Shown: positions 23,025 to 25,883 of the stretch, piece after piece
Position numbering within the stretch: position 1 is the first letter of the stretch
Layout of the letters: the number at the start of each line of letters is the position of its first letter
DNA from: CALZKI01 sp964567585
GTDB taxonomy: Bacteria > Bacillota > Clostridia > Lachnospirales > Lachnospiraceae
DNA: 25,883 nucleotides
Reading direction: 5' to 3'
Assembly: GCA_964567585.1 (NCBI GenBank)
Contig: CAZMND010000023.1
Span: 1 to 25,883 of the forward strand
The notes under the pieces: generated by a model
Told to the model about the DNA's origin: nothing
What the model saw: only the letters and a program-made list of their open reading frames with translations
Databases searched by the model: none
Made by a program: the position numbers and the translations under genes

Positions 23025-24170
23025 CTAAACTGTTTCTAAATAACTTCCCAAATATTTGAATTCTTCGCATCTTTCATTGAGTTCACTCATCAAATGAATA
23101 AACTTTTCTGAATACACGCTTGTCTCCAAATCAAAATAGAACATAAACTCAAAATCTCTTTCCGAAATAGGACGGCTTTCCAGTTTCGTTAAGTTGATTC
23201 CAAGCATATAGAATTTGGAAAGAATCTTATACAATTCACCCGGTTTATGACCGATAACCATCATTACGCTGGTCTTGTCTGCCCCCGGTAAAATCTGCAA
23301 CTTCTTCGAAATGCAAATAAATCTCGTATAATTATTATCTCTGTCCTGTACTGCTTTTTCAAGCATTTTTAATCCATAAAGATCTGCACAGAATCTGGAC
23401 GACAATGCCGCCGCATCATTTCTGCCCGACTCTGATACCATTTTAGCTGCCAAAGCTGTGTTTTCACAAACCGTAACTTTCACGTCTTCCGGGAACTGCT
23501 TCAAATATTCACTGCACTGTGCAATTGCCTGTTCGTGTGAAAAAATTTCTTTGATATCTGACTTTTTCACGCCCGGGTTTACAAGTAAGTTGTGATCAAT
23601 TTTCAATCTGAGTCCCTTTACAATATAAAAATTGTATTTCATCATCAAATCATAAATTTTGTTTACAGAACCTGCTGTGGAATTTTCTACCGGTAACACG
23701 CCGTATTTACAAAGTCCCTGGTCAACTGCCGCAAAAACACCTTCAAAATTCCCGAAATACATAATATTCGGCGAATTAAACATTCTGTCCGTAGCAATCT
23801 GGGAATACGCACCTTCCACCCCCTGACAGGCAACCAATGGTCCTTCCGGTAACATTTTGTCTGAATTTGCAATTGCCTCTTCGATTTGCTCTGCCAACTC
23901 ATCCTTTTTGTTTAAAACCTGTCTCTGATAACATTTACTGAAATCCATAAGTTCGGTCATAAAGTTCTTGGCATAGTCCTTCATTCCCTCAGATGCCGCA
24001 TCTGCTACACGTGCGATTTTTTCACGTTCTCTCTTTCCGTCGTAAACCGGAAGATTGTTCTCTCTTTTATATTCTGCAATCTGAGTGGATACCTGCATTC
24101 TTTTTTCAAACAAAGAAAGCAATTCTTTATCAATTGCATCTATCTCTTCTCTTAACTGTCCGATTTCCAT
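23025..24170 (-). CDS. pheA: Bifunctional chorismate mutase / prephenate dehydratase (P-protein)
   Basis: A 381-residue enzyme converting chorismate to prephenate and then to phenylpyruvate, for phenylalanine synthesis. The AroQ-type mutase domain (1-~90) has Arg7, Arg24, Lys35, Asp44, Arg47, Glu48 and Gln84, each exactly four positions before the known E. coli catalytic residues. The dehydratase domain (~112-290) has GVEGAYSQIA, ENSTAGSV (162-169) and the catalytic TRF (282-284). The ACT domain (~298-378) has the phenylalanine-binding HKPGELYK and ESRP (331-334) motifs, so feedback inhibition is expected. The ATG at 24170 has GGAG seven bases upstream and follows the aroA stop by four bases. 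Confidence 0.96.
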   Translation of the reverse strand: MEIGQLREEIDAIDKELLSLFEKRMQVSTQIAEYKRENNLPVYDGKREREKIARVADAASEGMKDYAKNFMTELMDFSKCYQRQVLNKKDELAEQIEEAIANSDKMLPEGPLVACQGVEGAYSQIATDRMFNSPNIMYFGNFEGVFAAVDQGLCKYGVLPVENSTAGSVNKIYDLMMKYNFYIVKGLRLKIDHNLLVNPGVKKSDIKEIFSHEQAIAQCSEYLKQFPEDVKVTVCENTALAAKMVSESGRNDAAALSSRFCADLYGLKMLEKAVQDRDNNYTRFICISKKLQILPGADKTSVMMVIGHKPGELYKILSKFYMLGINLTKLESRPISERDFEFMFYFDLETSVYSEKFIHLMSELNERCEEFKYLGSYLETV

Positions 24171-24174
24171 TGTC

Positions 24175-25452
24175 TTACTCCTCGTCTATTGTCACTTTTC
24201 CACCAAGTTTTTTCAAATCTTCATAAAAACCCGGGTAGGATTTGTTTACTGCTTCCGCCTTAAGAATAACCACTTCGTCTTCACATACAATGGAAGCAAT
24301 CGCCGCCATCATGGCAATTCTGTGGTCATTAAAGGAAGAAACAATACCCCCTTTTAACTTGTCTTTACCACGGATAATGAGTTCTGCTTCTTTTTCTTCA
24401 ATATCCGCCCCCAAAGCACTCAATGTTTGATAAACGGTCTTTAGTCTGTCACTTTCCTTAATTCGAAGACGTTCCGCATTATAAATCACCGTTTCGCCCT
24501 CTGCCACCGAAGCTGCCAAAGCCAAAATCGGCACCAAATCCGGAATCGGTTTTGCATCAATTTTTGTAGCAGTTAATTTATTACCTTTTACGTAATAGGT
24601 ATCGCCCTGCACATCTATTTGTGCACCCATTCTTCTTAAAATATCTACAACGGTCTTATCTCCCTGAAGCGATGCACCGTTCAAATTGCTGTATGTAATT
24701 TCCGACTTCCCGATAGCCGCACCCGTCATAAAAAACGCCGCATTGGACCAGTCGCCTTCTACGCCCAGCTCACTATTAACAGTATATACCTGTTTGCCCT
24801 TAATGTAAAAGCAATTATTTTCATAAATCACAGAAATATTGAAGGCATTTAACGTATCCAATGTAATTTTCACATAATCTTCTGACTGAAGAGGCGTTGT
24901 AATACGAATTTCACTGTCTTCGTCAAGCATCGGAAGCGCAAACAAAAGTCCTGTTATATACTGGGAAGAAACGTTCCCCGGCAATGTAAAAATACCCGGT
25001 TTTAATTTTCCTTCCACAGCCACAATTCCGCCTTCTTTTTCTTTAAGCGGTGCGCCTTGCTTCTCCATTTCTTCATCCAGCGGTTTTAATGGCCTTGTCA
25101 CAAGAGAACCCTTTTTCAAGAATTCCCCGTTTATTCCAAGCGCCGCCACAACCGGAATTAGGAAACGGATAGTAGAACCACTTTCATTACAGGGTAACTG
25201 TTTGGGGTTACTATCTATTTCCTTTCGTTCAATAGGAGTTACCAAGAATCCGTTATCCTTCCGAATAATTTTGGCGCCCATCGCTTTAAGGCAATTAGCC
25301 GTAGCCAGAATATCTTCTGAAACACTGTGACAACCAACAAATACTTCTTTATCAGCAAGAGCTGCCGCAATCAGATATCTGTGTGCAACCGATTTTGAGG
25401 CTATAGCATGTACCTCTCCCTGTATTTTTGAAGCACTAACTGTTACTTTCAT
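24175..25452 (-). CDS. aroA: 3-phosphoshikimate 1-carboxyvinyltransferase (EPSP synthase)
   Basis: A 425-residue enzyme that joins phosphoenolpyruvate to shikimate-3-phosphate in the sixth step of the shikimate pathway. Family residues are visible: IASKSVAHR with Lys20 and Arg25, ESGSTIR (90-96) at the PEP site, SSQ (162-164), the catalytic Asp304 in IPD, RIKESDR (330-336) and DHRIAMM (376-382). Length is normal. At the PEP loop the sequence is ESGSTIRF rather than the NAGTAMRP of E. coli, as in many Gram-positive enzymes. The start overlaps the upstream DAHP synthase gene by 17 bases, and pheA follows four bases after its stop, so these three form one operon. Confidence 0.96.
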   Translation of the reverse strand: MKVTVSASKIQGEVHAIASKSVAHRYLIAAALADKEVFVGCHSVSEDILATANCLKAMGAKIIRKDNGFLVTPIERKEIDSNPKQLPCNESGSTIRFLIPVVAALGINGEFLKKGSLVTRPLKPLDEEMEKQGAPLKEKEGGIVAVEGKLKPGIFTLPGNVSSQYITGLLFALPMLDEDSEIRITTPLQSEDYVKITLDTLNAFNISVIYENNCFYIKGKQVYTVNSELGVEGDWSNAAFFMTGAAIGKSEITYSNLNGASLQGDKTVVDILRRMGAQIDVQGDTYYVKGNKLTATKIDAKPIPDLVPILALAASVAEGETVIYNAERLRIKESDRLKTVYQTLSALGADIEEKEAELIIRGKDKLKGGIVSSFNDHRIAMMAAIASIVCEDEVVILKAEAVNKSYPGFYEDLKKLGGKVTIDEE

Positions 25453-25883
25453 TTACAATCCCCCTGATTTGCATAACTTTACCTGCCACATTTGCAAACT
25501 GTGCCGGTGTCAATGACTGTGCGCCATCGCATAATGCTTTTGCCGGGTTATTATGTACTTCAATCATAAGACCGTCAGCACCCGCTGCTGTAGCCGCGCA
25601 AGCCATTGGCAATACCAGTTTTGATACACCTGTGGCATGACTTGGATCAACCACGATTGGTAAATGTGTCAATCCGCGAAGTAACGGAACAGCAGATAAA
25701 TCCAATGTATTTCTTGTATATGTTTCGTAGGTTCTGATACCTCTTTCGCAAAGAATCACATTTTCATTACCTCCTGCCATAATGTATTCAGCACTCATAA
25801 GCCATTCTTTAATTGTATTGGCAAGACCTCTCTTTAAAAGAATTGGCTTATTGGTTTTACCAAGTTCTTTTAACAACTCAAAG
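25436..25883 (-). CDS. aroF: DAHP synthase, C-terminal part (cut by window edge)
   Basis: The last ~148 codons of 3-deoxy-7-phosphoheptulonate synthase, the first enzyme of the shikimate pathway; the frame is open to base 25883, so the N-terminal part lies outside. Recognisable pieces are KPILLKRGLANTIKEW, NVILCERGIRTYE, VVDPSHATG (metal-ligand His), DGLMIEVHNNP (metal-ligand Glu) and ALCDGAQSLTP (metal-ligand Asp). This is the AroF/KDO8P-related class I-beta type. The usual Ser before the last Asp is Cys here. Its gene overlaps aroA by 17 bases. The gene symbol follows the common Clostridia usage. Confidence 0.92.
   Translation of the reverse strand, partial: FELLKELGKTNKPILLKRGLANTIKEWLMSAEYIMAGGNENVILCERGIRTYETYTRNTLDLSAVPLLRGLTHLPIVVDPSHATGVSKLVLPMACAATAAGADGLMIEVHNNPAKALCDGAQSLTPAQFANVAGKVMQIRGIVNESNS

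Noticed and set aside
1..25883. Search for CRISPR arrays, tRNA genes, insertion sequences, prophage genes or anti-phage islands
   Set aside because: No regularly spaced repeats, transposase or integrase motifs or tRNA cloverleaf were seen; nearly all bases are covered by identified minus-strand genes.

Overview
The window looks like a chromosomal segment of an anaerobic Firmicute of the Lachnospiraceae type. It is AT-rich, has strong GGAGG-type ribosome binding sites and sigma-A promoters, and carries Clostridia-typical families (DUF975, C_GCAxxG_C_C, DUF4037/DUF4125, COG4586-type ABC exporters). This assignment rests on gene content and codon style only. Every gene I can support lies on the minus strand, so transcription runs from high to low coordinates. 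Coding density is very high: the largest gap is about 200 bases once the true starts are set, and I see no tRNA, rRNA, CRISPR array, insertion sequence or prophage gene.

Right part (25883 to about 17900). The 3' end of a DAHP synthase gene is followed by aroA (EPSP synthase) and pheA (chorismate mutase/prephenate dehydratase), a shikimate-to-phenylalanine block. Next come a small two-helix membrane protein, a C_GCAxxG_C_C protein, a large HD-GYP-like protein fused to a GNAT acetyltransferase, and two tandem DUF975 membrane proteins. Short gaps and ATG/stop overlaps suggest one transcription unit that ends at a hairpin just upstream of greA.

Middle part (17860 to 9120). greA is followed by a three-module protein (TPR, DUF4037, DUF4125), a cytoplasmic GH13 alpha-amylase-family enzyme, hflX, an unrecognised soluble protein, and a three-gene ABC-2 exporter (ATPase and two ABC2_membrane_6-type permeases). 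A clear intrinsic terminator closes this unit. The hairpin before greA sits so close to its start codon that it may be an attenuator.

Left part (9105 to 1). A sigma-A promoter with extended -10 starts a five-gene operon: a DUF3089-type lipoprotein hydrolase, a stand-alone condensation/acyltransferase-fold enzyme (HHxxxDG), a GAF-domain/ABC-ATPase fusion, an 8-TM FtsX/MacB-like permease with an extracellular coiled coil, and a second condensation-fold paralogue. No carrier protein or adenylation domain is present. This cassette is the best candidate here for an undescribed system; my inference is that it acylates, exports and trims or releases a small lipid-like molecule under GAF control. It is followed by a gene with its own promoter for a GGDEF-like protein with degenerate catalytic residues, and then by groES-groL. 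groES-groL has a near-consensus promoter but no CIRCE operator.

Several starts were moved downstream of the longest possible ORF because a good ribosome binding site sits in front of an internal ATG.
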